A stretch of DNA of 64,000 nt, taken from contig NZ_LOHX01000292.1 in assembly GCF_001559775.1 (NCBI RefSeq), positions 1 to 64,000 on the forward strand, read 5' to 3'. Shown piece by piece: positions 16,699 to 25,895 of this stretch. The stretch is from Streptobacillus felis (lineage in GTDB: Bacteria; Fusobacteriota; Fusobacteriia; Fusobacteriales; Leptotrichiaceae). A program made the position numbers and the translations under genes. A model generated the notes under the pieces. It saw nothing but the letters and a program-made list of their open reading frames with translations, had not been told where the DNA came from and did not search any database. Each line of letters starts with the position of its first letter. Position 1 is the first letter of the stretch.

Positions 16699-18210
16699 AT
16701 GGATAAATTAATTAGATTAAAAGAAATATTAGAAAAGAATAGAGCTTATCAACATGCTATGACTATTTTATCTTGGGATTTAGAGACTGAAGCCCCTGTA
16801 AATGCTGCATTAAGTATATCTAAAACTTTAGGAGCTCTGTCTGAGCTTTCTTATTTAACTTTAGTTAATGATGAAGTAAGAGATATAGTATATGGTGTAG
16901 ATATTAATACACTAAATGAAATTGATAAAAAACTAATATTAAATTTAAGAAAAAATATATTTGATAAGATGAGTAAAATACCAGTAGATGTTTATTCTAA
17001 ATATTCAGAACTTGGAACTATGTCTACACAAAAATGGGGAGAAGCAAAGAGAACTAATAATTTAGAAATTTATGCTCCTTATCTAGAAGAAGTAATAAAA
17101 TATAATAAAGATTTTATTAAATATAGAGGTTATGAAGGACATCCATATAATCTATTATTAAGTGATTATGAAAATGAATTAACAGTAGAAATAGTTGATG
17201 AATTCTTCAAAAATATAAAAGATGAATTAACACCTTTTATTAAAGAAGTAATAACAAAGAAAAGAGAAGAATTAAAAGATATTAAAGCTAGATTTTTATC
17301 TAAACCTTATCCTATAGATAAGCAAAAAGAATTATCAAAAGAAATCTCTGAAATATTAAAATATGACTATAATTCAGGAGTTATAAAAGAAAGTGAACAT
17401 CCATTTACTACAAGTACTAGTAATAAAGATGTAAGAATAACAACACATTATTATGAAAATGATCCGCTTTCTGCAATTTACTCTACTATACATGAAACAG
17501 GACATGCACTTTATGAGCAACAAATCTCAGATGAATATCAAGATAATTTCCTAGGAAATGGAGTATCTATGGGTATACATGAATCTCAATCAAGAATTTT
17601 TGAAAACATGTTCTGTAAAAATGATAGCTTCACTAAAGTAATATATGACTTATTAGATAAATACTTTGGTGTTGAAATTACTTTAGATGAATTTAAATTA
17701 CTATTAAATGAAGTAAATACTTCATTAATAAGAGTAGAAGCTGATGAATTAACTTATCCTATACATGTAATGATAAGATATGAATTAGAAAAAGAAATAT
17801 TTAGTGATTTAGAAAAAATGGAAAATGCAGAAGAAATTGCTAAAAAATGGGCAGATAAATATGAAGAATATTTAGGTGTAAGACCTAAGACTTATTCTGA
17901 AGGAATATTACAAGATGTACATTGGTCTCAAGGTTCATTTGGATATTTCTCATCTTATGCTTTAGGTTCTGCATACTCAGCACAAATATATAAAGCCATG
18001 GAAAAAGATGTAGATATAAATAAAGATTTAGCAGATAGTAATTTTGAAAACATAAATAATTGGCTAAAAGAAAAAATTCATCAGTTTGGATCATTTAAAG
18101 ATCCTAAAGATGTAATTTTAAATGCAACGGGAGAAGAATTTAATTCTAAATATTATGTAGATTATTTAAAAAATAAATTTGCTAAGATTTATGGTGTAGA
18201 GGTGAAATAA
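16699..18210 (+). CDS. M32 family (thermostable/Taq-type) metallocarboxypeptidase
   Basis: A 503-residue zinc carboxypeptidase, cytoplasmic, trimming C-terminal residues from peptides. The zinc site HETGH is at residues 265-269 and the third ligand is in GIHESQSRIFENM (E295). The M32-specific segments WDLETEAPVNA and GVRPKTYSEGILQDVHWSQGSFGYF are present. It is the usual length for the family and has a GGAGAAGGTGAT ribosome binding region. The stop TAA shares one base with the start of the aminopeptidase gene, so the two peptidases are cotranscribed. Confidence 0.95.
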   Translation: MDKLIRLKEILEKNRAYQHAMTILSWDLETEAPVNAALSISKTLGALSELSYLTLVNDEVRDIVYGVDINTLNEIDKKLILNLRKNIFDKMSKIPVDVYSKYSELGTMSTQKWGEAKRTNNLEIYAPYLEEVIKYNKDFIKYRGYEGHPYNLLLSDYENELTVEIVDEFFKNIKDELTPFIKEVITKKREELKDIKARFLSKPYPIDKQKELSKEISEILKYDYNSGVIKESEHPFTTSTSNKDVRITTHYYENDPLSAIYSTIHETGHALYEQQISDEYQDNFLGNGVSMGIHESQSRIFENMFCKNDSFTKVIYDLLDKYFGVEITLDEFKLLLNEVNTSLIRVEADELTYPIHVMIRYELEKEIFSDLEKMENAEEIAKKWADKYEEYLGVRPKTYSEGILQDVHWSQGSFGYFSSYALGSAYSAQIYKAMEKDVDINKDLADSNFENINNWLKEKIHQFGSFKDPKDVILNATGEEFNSKYYVDYLKNKFAKIYGVEVK

Positions 18211-19547
18211 TGAATAATAAAAAGTTAAAAGATGAGTTTCACGATTTAGAAATTAAAAGTTTTGCAAGAGAAATGATAGAATTTATAGATGATTCACCTA
18301 GTACATATCATGTTGTAGGTAATTGTTCTACTATACTTACAGAAAATAGTTTTGAAAGACTTGAGCCTACAGAAAAATGGGAATTAAAAAAAGGTGGAAA
18401 ATATTTTGTCAAAAGATCAAATTCAACTATAGTTGCATTTACTATAGGTGAAAAACTAGATGTAAGTAAAGGATTTAAAATATTTGGCTCTCATACAGAT
18501 TCTCCAGGATTTAGAATCAAACCTAATCCTGTTATGACAGTAAATGGTGTAATAAGATTAAATACAGAAGTTTATGGAGGACCTATATTAAATACTTAGT
18601 TTGATAGACCTTTATCTATAGCAGGTAGAGTAGTAGTAAGAACTAATGATATTTTCAGGCCTAAAACTATGAAAATTAAAATAGATGAACCTATACTTAC
18701 TATACCTAATTTAGCTATACATCAAAATAGAGAAGTTAATAACGGAGTTAAAATAGATAGACAAAATGATACTTTACCTATAGTAGGTTTAGTAAATGAA
18801 AGTTTTGAAAAAGATGAATTCTTATTAAACTTAATTTCTGAAAAATGCAAAATAAAGAAAGAAGATATATTAGATTTTGATCTTTATGTTTATGCAACAG
18901 AAAAAGGTAGTTTAGTAGGTTTAAATCAAGAATTTATTTCAGCTCCTAAACTTGATAATTTAGTTTCTGTATATTCTGGATTATTAGGACTTGTTGAAGC
19001 TGAAAATGCTGATAACCAGATTAATGTATTTGTAGGATTTGATAATGAAGAAATAGGTTCAGCTACTAAACAAGGAGCAGATTCTAATTATTTATCTAAT
19101 GTATTAGAAAGAATAATTTATTCTTTAGGAATGGATAGAAATACATTCTTAACTATGCTTTCTTCATCATTTATACTTTCAGCAGATGGTGCACATGCAG
19201 CACATCCTGCATACTTAGGTAAAAGTGATCCTACAAATCTAGGAAAACTTAATGATGGAGTTCAAATAAAAATAAGTGCAAATCAAAGATATACATCAGA
19301 TGGTTTCTCCATATCTGTTGTAAAACAAATTATAGAAGGTACTGATATTAAAATACAATTTTTTGTAAATCAATCAAATGAAGTTGGAGGTTCAACTATA
19401 GGACCAATATCGTCAACACACTTAGATATAGATTCAATAGATTTAGGTGTACCAATGTTAGCTATGCATTCGGTAAGAGAATTATGTGGAGTACATGATT
19501 TATTTTATCTTAAAGAATTAGCTAAAGAATTTTTCAGTAAAAATTAA
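18210..19547 (+). pseudogene. M18 family aminopeptidase interrupted by an in-frame TAG
   Basis: The two halves lie in one frame and together make a complete M18 (DAP/aspartyl aminopeptidase-like) zinc exopeptidase of 445 codons. The only lesion is TAG at 18597-18599 (codon 130), exactly where the family has the Trp of NTWFDRPLS, so TGG has apparently become TAG. Catalytic regions survive on both sides: FGSHTDSPGFRI before it, and DNEEIGS, SADGAHAAHP and PMLAMHSVREL after it. The second part could be initiated at ATG 18669, but alone it would lack the first zinc ligand. Other genes here use TAG as a stop, so general recoding is unlikely. A recent nonsense mutation, a strain polymorphism or a base-calling error are the options. 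Confidence 0.88.
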
Positions 19548-19567
19548 TATGTAAAGGAGAACGATAA

Positions 19568-20671
19568 TTGGAAAGAAATGATATAATAATAAAAAATGTC
19601 TCAAAAAGTTTTGGGGGAGATAAAATATTAAAAGATGTAAGTTTAGAAATTAAAAAGGGAGAATTTTTCTCTATACTTGGACCAAGTGGATGTGGAAAAA
19701 CTACACTTTTGAGAATGATAGCTGGATTCATATATCCAGATAGCGGAGAGATAATAGTAAATAATGAAAGAATTGATAAATTACCTCCTGAAAAAAGAAA
19801 TGTTAATACGGTATTTCAAAATTATGCCCTATTTCCAACTATGTCAGTATTTGATAATGTTGCATTTCCTTTAAAACTAAAAGGTATTTCAAAAGAAGAA
19901 ATAGAAAAAGAAGTAAATAAATATTTAGATTTAGTAGGTTTATTAGAACATAAAAATAAAATGCCTGAAAATCTTTCTGGGGGACAAAAACAAAGGGTTG
20001 CAATAGCAAGAGCCTTAATAGGTAAACCTGACGTATTATTATTAGATGAGCCACTTTCAGCATTAGATGCAAAATTAAGACAAAAACTTTTAATTGAACT
20101 TGATACTATACATGATGAAGTTGGAATAACATTCGTGTTTGTAACTCATGATCAAGAAGAAGCACTTTCAGTTTCAGATAGAATAGCTGTAATGAATAAA
20201 GGTGATATTTTACAAGTAGGAACTCCTAATGAAATATATGAAAAACCAAATGATGAATTTATAGCTGACTTTATAGGTGAAACAAATTTCTTAACTGGAG
20301 AAATTACAGAAGTATTTGAAAATTATGCTTTAGCTATTTCAGATGAAATAGGAGAATTTAAAGTTGAACTTGATAAACCAGTAAAAGTAGGAGATAAAGT
20401 TAAATTAACTTTAAGACCAGAAAAAATAAAGGTTGATGTAAAAGTTCCTCGTGAAAATCCTAAATATAAGGTACTTAGAGGGGTAGTTGATGAAGTTATT
20501 TATTCAGGGTTCCAATCAAAACTATTTATAAAAGTTGAAGGTTCAAATAGAATAATTAGAGCATTTGATCAACATAGGGAATTTTTAGAAGAAGAAGAAC
20601 TATTTGAATGGAAAGAAAAGGTGTATTTCTACTGGAATTATGAAGATGCATATCTAGTGGAGGTGTTCTAA
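19568..20671 (+). CDS. potA: Spermidine/putrescine ABC transporter ATP-binding protein
   Basis: A 367-residue ATPase with Walker A GPSGCGKT at residues 38-45, the LSGGQKQRVAIARAL signature, Walker B LLLDEP and a C-terminal TOBE domain (LRPEKIKVDV to the end), matching PotA. It starts at TTG, with AAAGGAG nine bases upstream and no nearby ATG. Its stop overlaps the potB start (TAATG). It energises polyamine import with PotB and PotC. Confidence 0.93.
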   Translation: MERNDIIIKNVSKSFGGDKILKDVSLEIKKGEFFSILGPSGCGKTTLLRMIAGFIYPDSGEIIVNNERIDKLPPEKRNVNTVFQNYALFPTMSVFDNVAFPLKLKGISKEEIEKEVNKYLDLVGLLEHKNKMPENLSGGQKQRVAIARALIGKPDVLLLDEPLSALDAKLRQKLLIELDTIHDEVGITFVFVTHDQEEALSVSDRIAVMNKGDILQVGTPNEIYEKPNDEFIADFIGETNFLTGEITEVFENYALAISDEIGEFKVELDKPVKVGDKVKLTLRPEKIKVDVKVPRENPKYKVLRGVVDEVIYSGFQSKLFIKVEGSNRIIRAFDQHREFLEEEELFEWKEKVYFYWNYEDAYLVEVF

Positions 20672-21534
20672 TGGCACGTAAAGACATACTACAAGAAAAA
20701 TCTACACTAAGATATCTATATTTTTTGCCAATAACTATATGGATGAGCATATTTTTTGCAATTCCTACTGCAATAATAGTATATTTTAGTTTCTTAAAAA
20801 AAGGTGCTTATGGAGGTATTTCTAGTTATACTAATTTTACCTTAAAGGCATATAAAGATATATTTGCATCACAAGATATATTTAAAATAGTTTTAAAAAC
20901 ACTAAATTTATCTGTAATTATTACTATTATAACTATACTTATTGCAATACCAACTGCATACTTTATTTCTCGTTCAAAGAGAAAAAACCTATGGTTATTA
21001 TTAGTTGTAATACCATTTTGGACTAACTTTTTAGTAAGAATATTTTCTATAGTTGCCCTTATAGGTAATAATGGAATATTAAATAGATTTTTAGTTAAAA
21101 TATTTTTCTTAGATAAACCTTTAGATTTATTATACAATAGAAATGCTGTAATTATTATTTCTGTATATATATTCTTACCTTATGCTATATTACCGCTATA
21201 TACAGCTATAGAAAAATTCGATTTTTCACTGATAGATGCAGCAAGGGATTTAGGTGCAAGTAATTTTACTGCACATATGAAGATATTTTTACCAGGAATA
21301 AAAAATGGAATAATAACAGCTTTAGTATTAACATTTGTACCTGCAATAGGATCATATGCAGTACCAGATTTAGTTGGAGGAACAGATGGAATAATGCTTG
21401 GGAATATTATAGCTACAAGAATGTTTAGTTTAAGAGATTGGCCATCAGCATCGGCTATTTCTACTCTATTTATACTTATTACTTCAGTATTTGTATGGAT
21501 AGGAATAAAAGCAGATAAGGATGGTGATGAATAA
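20671..21534 (+). CDS. potB: Spermidine/putrescine ABC transporter permease
   Basis: A 287-residue permease with six predicted membrane segments and the cytoplasmic EAA-like loop IDAARDLGASNFTAHMKIFLPG that docks with PotA. It resembles PotB in the stretch PFWTNFLVRIFSIVALIGNNG. It overlaps potA and potC by single bases. Confidence 0.92.
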   Translation: MARKDILQEKSTLRYLYFLPITIWMSIFFAIPTAIIVYFSFLKKGAYGGISSYTNFTLKAYKDIFASQDIFKIVLKTLNLSVIITIITILIAIPTAYFISRSKRKNLWLLLVVIPFWTNFLVRIFSIVALIGNNGILNRFLVKIFFLDKPLDLLYNRNAVIIISVYIFLPYAILPLYTAIEKFDFSLIDAARDLGASNFTAHMKIFLPGIKNGIITALVLTFVPAIGSYAVPDLVGGTDGIMLGNIIATRMFSLRDWPSASAISTLFILITSVFVWIGIKADKDGDE

Positions 21535-22316
21535 TGAATGAAAAAAGAAGATTTTCTTTATTCTTTTTCGTATTAGTAATGATTTTTTTCTATTTACCAA
21601 TAATAATGTTAATATTATTATCTTTTAATTCAAGTAAAGGTTATGAATTTAAATCTTTTTCATTAAGATGGTATATAGATTTATTTACAAAATCACCAAG
21701 ACTGTGGCAAGCTTTTGGAAGAAGTATAATTATTGCAATATCTTCTTCTGCAGTTTCTGTTGCTATTGCAATACTTGGTGCAATAGGTATAAAATGGTAT
21801 AACTTTAAAGTTAAATCATATGTTAAGGTATTAAACTATATTCCTTTAGTAATACCAGATTTAATAATAGGGGTTTCATTACTTTTATTCTTTAATATGA
21901 ATTTTGCTAAAATACCTTTAGGTATGTTTACAATATTTATTGCACATACGACATTTAATATACCTTTTTCTCTATTTATATTAATGTCTAGATTATCTGA
22001 ATTTGATTTTTCTATAGTAGAAGCGTCAAGAGATCTAGGTGCAACAGAGTTTCAAACTTTAAATAAAGTAATATTACCTACCATGGTTCCAGGTATAATA
22101 TCAGCCTTTTTAATGTCTCTAACATTATCACTTGATGATTTCGTAATTACAAGTTTTGTTACAGGTACAAATTCTGATACTTTACCAATACAAATATATT
22201 CAATGCTTAAATTTGGTGTAAGTCCAACTATTAATGCATTGTCAACTATATTAATACTAGGAACTTTAGTTCTAGCACTTTCGTCAAGAAAATTACAAAA
22301 ATATATGTTGAGTTAA
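21534..22316 (+). CDS. potC: Spermidine/putrescine ABC transporter permease
   Basis: A 260-residue second permease with six predicted membrane helices and the loop EASRDLGATEFQTLNKVILP. LSLDDFVITSFVTG near the end is a PotC hallmark. It is the last gene of the transcription unit and is followed directly by a strong hairpin. The periplasmic-binding gene potD, usual at this place, is missing. Confidence 0.92.
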   Translation: MNEKRRFSLFFFVLVMIFFYLPIIMLILLSFNSSKGYEFKSFSLRWYIDLFTKSPRLWQAFGRSIIIAISSSAVSVAIAILGAIGIKWYNFKVKSYVKVLNYIPLVIPDLIIGVSLLLFFNMNFAKIPLGMFTIFIAHTTFNIPFSLFILMSRLSEFDFSIVEASRDLGATEFQTLNKVILPTMVPGIISAFLMSLTLSLDDFVITSFVTGTNSDTLPIQIYSMLKFGVSPTINALSTILILGTLVLALSSRKLQKYMLS

Positions 22317-22325
22317 ATATTTAAT

Positions 22326-22366
22326 ACTCTCTTTATTGTTTAAACAGTGAAGAGAGTTCTTTATTT
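22326..22366 (+). terminator. Terminator after potC
   Basis: Nearly perfect 32-base hairpin (22326-22357): ACTCTCTT pairs with AAGAGAGT, continuing through two G-U pairs to GTTT/AAAC, followed by a T-rich stretch. Confidence 0.8.
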
Positions 22367-22421
22367 CTAAACTTCACTTTTTGTTTTATATAACAATTCC
22401 CTTAGAATATCCATAACCATA

Positions 22422-22450
22422 TTGTAAATAATTTTTTCATTTAGTATAAT
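22422..22450 (+). promoter_or_regulatory. Promoter of the META-domain lipoprotein gene
   Basis: TTGTAA (22422-22427), a 17-base spacer and TATAAT (22445-22450), 30 bases before the ATG. Confidence 0.65.
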
Positions 22451-22479
22451 AATCTTATACAAAATATGGAGGGAATTTT

Positions 22480-23208
22480 ATGAAGAAAATTATGTTAACA
22501 GTATTATCAATAACAACGCTTTTTGCTTGTAGTAGTATAAAAACTTTAGAAGTTGAGGATAAAGACTTCGTACTTGAGAGCATACAATATACAGAAAATG
22601 ATAAAATAAATGCTTTAGGTAAAGGAATGACTTTAGAGTTTGAAAATAAAAAACTATCAGGTAAAAGTTCAGTAAACAATTTTTTTGCAGAATATAAGGT
22701 GGAAAATAACAAGTTGATAGTAGATGGCTTAGGTATTACAAGAATGGCTGGAGATCCAAAGGATATGGAATTAGAAACAGAATATTTAAATGCTTTACAA
22801 ACTAATAAACATATTAGTAAAGAAGGAGAAAAATTAGTGCTTGAATCACAAAATGGAATGAAACTTATTTATACTAAAGAAATAGATGATGATGTTTTAG
22901 AAAATAAAAGTTTTAAATTAATAAATCCTGAATTTTCAGGTGCAGAAATTACTATAGGGTTTAAAGATGATAATGTATTTGGAAAAAGTGGTGTAAATAA
23001 CTATTTTACAACATATGAAATTGAAGATAATGTATTAATATTACAAACTATAGGTTCAACATTAATGGCTGGAGATCAAAAAACAATGGATCTTGAATTT
23101 AAATACCTAGCTATGTTAAATAATGTGATAGGAATTGAATATGAAAATAACAAATTAACTCTTTATACTAAAGATAATCAAAAATTAATATTTAATGAAG
23201 TAAAATAG
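22480..23208 (+). CDS. Lipoprotein with two META (HslJ-like) domains
   Basis: A 242-residue lipoprotein. The signal peptide MKKIMLTVLSITTLFACSS has a lipobox ending at Cys17. Two META-type repeats follow: residues about 25-130 (ITRMAGDPKDMELETEYLNAL) and about 137-240 (GSTLMAGDQKTMDLEFKYLAM). Each contains the MAGD-plus-acidic pattern typical of META domains and a preceding VNN(F/Y)F block. The family includes heat-inducible HslJ, but a biochemical role is not established. It has its own promoter and terminator and a GGAGGG ribosome binding site. Confidence 0.85.
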   Translation: MKKIMLTVLSITTLFACSSIKTLEVEDKDFVLESIQYTENDKINALGKGMTLEFENKKLSGKSSVNNFFAEYKVENNKLIVDGLGITRMAGDPKDMELETEYLNALQTNKHISKEGEKLVLESQNGMKLIYTKEIDDDVLENKSFKLINPEFSGAEITIGFKDDNVFGKSGVNNYFTTYEIEDNVLILQTIGSTLMAGDQKTMDLEFKYLAMLNNVIGIEYENNKLTLYTKDNQKLIFNEVK

Positions 23209-23228
23209 TACCTAGGTACTATTTTATT
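23201..23228. terminator. Bidirectional palindromic terminator
   Basis: AAAATAGTACC and GGTACTATTTT form a perfect stem (23202-23225) overlapping the lipoprotein stop codon. On the other strand it follows the small membrane protein stop at 23224. Confidence 0.75.
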
Positions 23229-23370
23229 TTATTAATAAATATAAGACAATTACAATTATTAATAATATAAATCTATAAATTATTTTTTTGAAAATTGGAA
23301 ATATTAATGGAAGTCCATTAAGTACTATTAAAAAAGTGATGAAAATAATTAAATCTTTGTGTTCTTTCAT
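23224..23370 (-). CDS. Very small membrane protein (48 aa), unknown
   Basis: A 48-codon frame on the minus strand starts at ATG 23370-23368 with AAAGGAG five bases upstream and ends in TAA at the palindromic terminator. The product (MKEHKDLIIFITFLIVLNGL at the start, LLIIVIVLYLLIK at the end) would be two hydrophobic helices joined by a short basic turn (FKKIIYR). A plausible promoter, TTGAAT, 17 bases, TATATA with a TGA extension, lies at 23429-23401. Promoter, ribosome binding site, frame and terminator together support a real gene; no family is recognised. Confidence 0.55.
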   Translation of the reverse strand: MKEHKDLIIFITFLIVLNGLPLIFPIFKKIIYRFILLIIVIVLYLLIK

Positions 23371-23400
23371 GTTTACTCCTTTGAAAAAATATATATTTAA

Positions 23401-23467
23401 TATATATCATTTTTTAATTTACAATTCAATGTTTTTCCTATTTTTTTACATTAATCTATGGTATAAT
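23401..23467. promoter_or_regulatory. Divergent promoters
   Basis: Minus strand: TTGAAT (23429-23424), 17 bases, TATATA (23406-23401) for the 48-residue protein. Plus strand: extended -10 TGGTATAAT ending at 23467 with a weak T-rich -35, for the TPR-DUF4037 gene. Confidence 0.5.
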
Positions 23468-23496
23468 TTAAATAAATCAACTTAAAGGATGTAGAT

Positions 23497-25272
23497 ATGG
23501 TTAATAAATTTGATGAATTGATTAATGAAAGAAAAGAATTTCAAAGAAAATCAGACGGTGTGTCTGAAGTTAAAATTTTACGTGAAATAGTTAAGATGGC
23601 TAAAGATTTTTATGGTGAAATGTCAAATGAGTATATATATTATCTTAATGAATTAGGTGGTTCTGCTAAATATATAGGAGAATATGAATTAGGTATAAAA
23701 AGCTTAGAAGAAGCACTTTCTTTAATAGAAAAAAGAGAGGGTAGAAGATCGGTTGCTTATGGTACCTCTCTTTTAAATATAGCTGAAGTATATAGATTTA
23801 GAGGAGATTTAGATAAAATAGAAAAAATATATTTAGAAGTTTTATCTGTTTTTGATGAAAACAAGATGCAAAAAGAATATATTTATGCTGGACTTTGTAA
23901 TAACATTGGTATTTTTTATCAAAATACATCAAGGGTTAGTGAAGCTATATCTTATCATGAAAAAAGTTTAAATATATTAGTTGATATGCCAGAACATTTA
24001 GTTGAACTTGCAACTACATATAATAATCTAGTTATGCCATATAAAGAAATAGGAGAAATGAAAAAGGCATATTCAAATTTAGAAAATGCTTTAGAAATTT
24101 ATGCAGCTACTTTAGGTAAGAATCATTCTATGTATGGAGCAGCATTAAATAATAAGGCTATACTTAAATTTGAAGAAGGAGATTTTGTTAGTGCTTTAAA
24201 TATATTTGAAACTGCATTAGATATTACAAAAAAATCTTTTGGAGAAAATAGTTTAAATTATCAAAATCTTTTATCTAATGTTGAATATATAAGAGATTTG
24301 ATTAAGAAAACACAAAAAGAAGTTGATATAGAAGTTACTAGTGATTCAAAACTTATTGATATTTCTAGAGAATATACTAAGAAATATATATTACCAAAAA
24401 TTAAAGAGAAAAATGAGGAACTATTAAGTAAGATTACCATAGGCCTTATTGGTGAAGGTTCAGAAGTAATAGGATATGATGATGAATATTCAAAAGATCA
24501 TGATTATACTTTTATGCCCTTATTATTATTAAATAATGAAGATTATGAAAAATATTCTAAGGAATTAGAAGACATTTTACTATCTCTACCTCAGGAATTT
24601 TTAGGAATAAAACATGTTAATAATGATGTTATTGCTGAAAGACGTGGAGTAAAAAAAATAGGAGATTATTTATATAAATTTATAGGTAAAGAAGAAGCAA
24701 ACTTAACTATAGAAGATTATAGAAAAATACCAGAATATGCGTTGTTTGCATTAACTAGTGGAGAAATATTTTATGCAGGTAATGATGAATTTACATCTAT
24801 AATTCAAACTTTAATATATTATCCAAATATAATTAGAGAAAATAAGATAGCTACAGTATGTACACGTATTGCACAAAGTGGACAATATAACTATTTAAGA
24901 TTAATGAAAAGAGAGGATAAGATAGCTGCTAATATGGCTAAAAGTGTATTTATAGAAAATGTAATACATTTAGTATACTTATTAAATTCTAAATATATGC
25001 CTTTCTATAAATGGTCATCTCGTGGTCTTAAAGATTTACCTATTTTAGGTAAAGATATGGAAAAAAGAATACTTGAATTGATTGACAATACAGTACTTGA
25101 TAAGCATCAAATGTCTAATAGAATTGAAGAAATATGCTATTTCCTTGTAGAAGAAATTAAAAAACAAGGACTTAGTAAAGAAAAAGGATATTTTATGGTA
25201 AATCATGCTGCATATATACAAAAAAATATAGATGATGAATTTTTAAAATTATGGACACCTTTTGAAGATTAG
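23497..25272 (+). CDS. Tetratricopeptide-repeat protein with DUF4037 (nucleotidyltransferase-like) domain
   Basis: A 591-residue cytoplasmic protein. Residues about 30-270 are tandem TPR helices (ISYHEKSLNILVDMPEHL, YSNLENALEIYAATLG, ALNIFETALDITKKSFGENS). From about 290 a DUF4037-type domain begins, with GEGSEVIGYDDEYSKDHDY at 319-337. This resembles the GS-x-D-x-D nucleotide-binding turn of nucleotidyltransferase folds, although the usual GS is altered to GEGS. The rest is helical. The next gene, 8 bases on, encodes a DUF4125 protein, and I recall these two families as frequent neighbours. The role is unknown; a nucleotidyl-modifying activity is a fold-based guess. Confidence 0.78.
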   Translation: MVNKFDELINERKEFQRKSDGVSEVKILREIVKMAKDFYGEMSNEYIYYLNELGGSAKYIGEYELGIKSLEEALSLIEKREGRRSVAYGTSLLNIAEVYRFRGDLDKIEKIYLEVLSVFDENKMQKEYIYAGLCNNIGIFYQNTSRVSEAISYHEKSLNILVDMPEHLVELATTYNNLVMPYKEIGEMKKAYSNLENALEIYAATLGKNHSMYGAALNNKAILKFEEGDFVSALNIFETALDITKKSFGENSLNYQNLLSNVEYIRDLIKKTQKEVDIEVTSDSKLIDISREYTKKYILPKIKEKNEELLSKITIGLIGEGSEVIGYDDEYSKDHDYTFMPLLLLNNEDYEKYSKELEDILLSLPQEFLGIKHVNNDVIAERRGVKKIGDYLYKFIGKEEANLTIEDYRKIPEYALFALTSGEIFYAGNDEFTSIIQTLIYYPNIIRENKIATVCTRIAQSGQYNYLRLMKREDKIAANMAKSVFIENVIHLVYLLNSKYMPFYKWSSRGLKDLPILGKDMEKRILELIDNTVLDKHQMSNRIEEICYFLVEEIKKQGLSKEKGYFMVNHAAYIQKNIDDEFLKLWTPFED

Positions 25273-25280
25273 GAGAAGTT

Positions 25281-25895
25281 ATGGAAAGAAATGATTTGAT
25301 AAAAGAGATTATAGACAGAGAATGGGAAATGTTTACTGTTCTTAAGAATACAGGAGGACCTGCAGAATGTCAAAATAATAAACCTGAATTTATAGTTATG
25401 AGAAAAGGACAATGGGATAATTTGCCTATAAATATATTACAAAGTTACTTAATAGATTTAAAAAAAGCAGAAGAAATAGGTAGAAATTTACTTGAAGAAA
25501 AATATATAAGAATGATGGAATTTTCAGCTCCTGAAGAATTTGAAGGTGTAAAAGATTTGCTTCCTGCATTATCACCGGGTGTAGAAGTATTGATAAAAAA
25601 AATAGAAAAAACATATCTTGCATGGGGAGATGAATTTGAGGCAAAATTCCCTAAATTCTCTAAACTATGTAGACCTTTAAGAAGTGAAGGGGATCAACCT
25701 GAAAGAGCTTCAGTTCAAACGTATTTAAGAGGAGAACTTTGTAGTTATTCACTTAAAACAATACTTTTTTACTCAGATTATATAGAAGATTGTGTTAAAA
25801 AAGGAATAAATTTAATTTATGAAACACATAGTGAAGTTGTAAAAATGAAAGGATTTGAATCTATAGAAGCAGTAGAAGTGTCGCTTGTAATTTAA
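25281..25895 (+). CDS. DUF4125 family protein
   Basis: A 204-residue soluble protein with the DUF4125 pattern: IIDREWEMFTVLKNTGGPAE followed by CQNN, FIVMRKGQW, then SPGVEVLIKKIEKTYLAWG, CRPLRSEGDQP and a helical end. There is no signal peptide or membrane segment. The TAGGAG ribosome binding site overlaps the stop of the TPR-DUF4037 gene, so the two are translated together. Biochemistry is unknown; the tight coupling suggests a complex or substrate-enzyme pair. Confidence 0.75.
   Translation: MERNDLIKEIIDREWEMFTVLKNTGGPAECQNNKPEFIVMRKGQWDNLPINILQSYLIDLKKAEEIGRNLLEEKYIRMMEFSAPEEFEGVKDLLPALSPGVEVLIKKIEKTYLAWGDEFEAKFPKFSKLCRPLRSEGDQPERASVQTYLRGELCSYSLKTILFYSDYIEDCVKKGINLIYETHSEVVKMKGFESIEAVEVSLVI

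Noticed and set aside
18597-18599. TAG as a recoded sense codon (pyrrolysine or suppressed amber)
   Set aside because: The aligned residue in the family is Trp, one base away, and other genes in the window terminate at TAG.
23288-23485. Plus-strand 65-residue frame
   Set aside because: No usable ribosome binding site, AT-driven composition, and it covers the promoters of two better supported genes and the opposing 48-residue gene.
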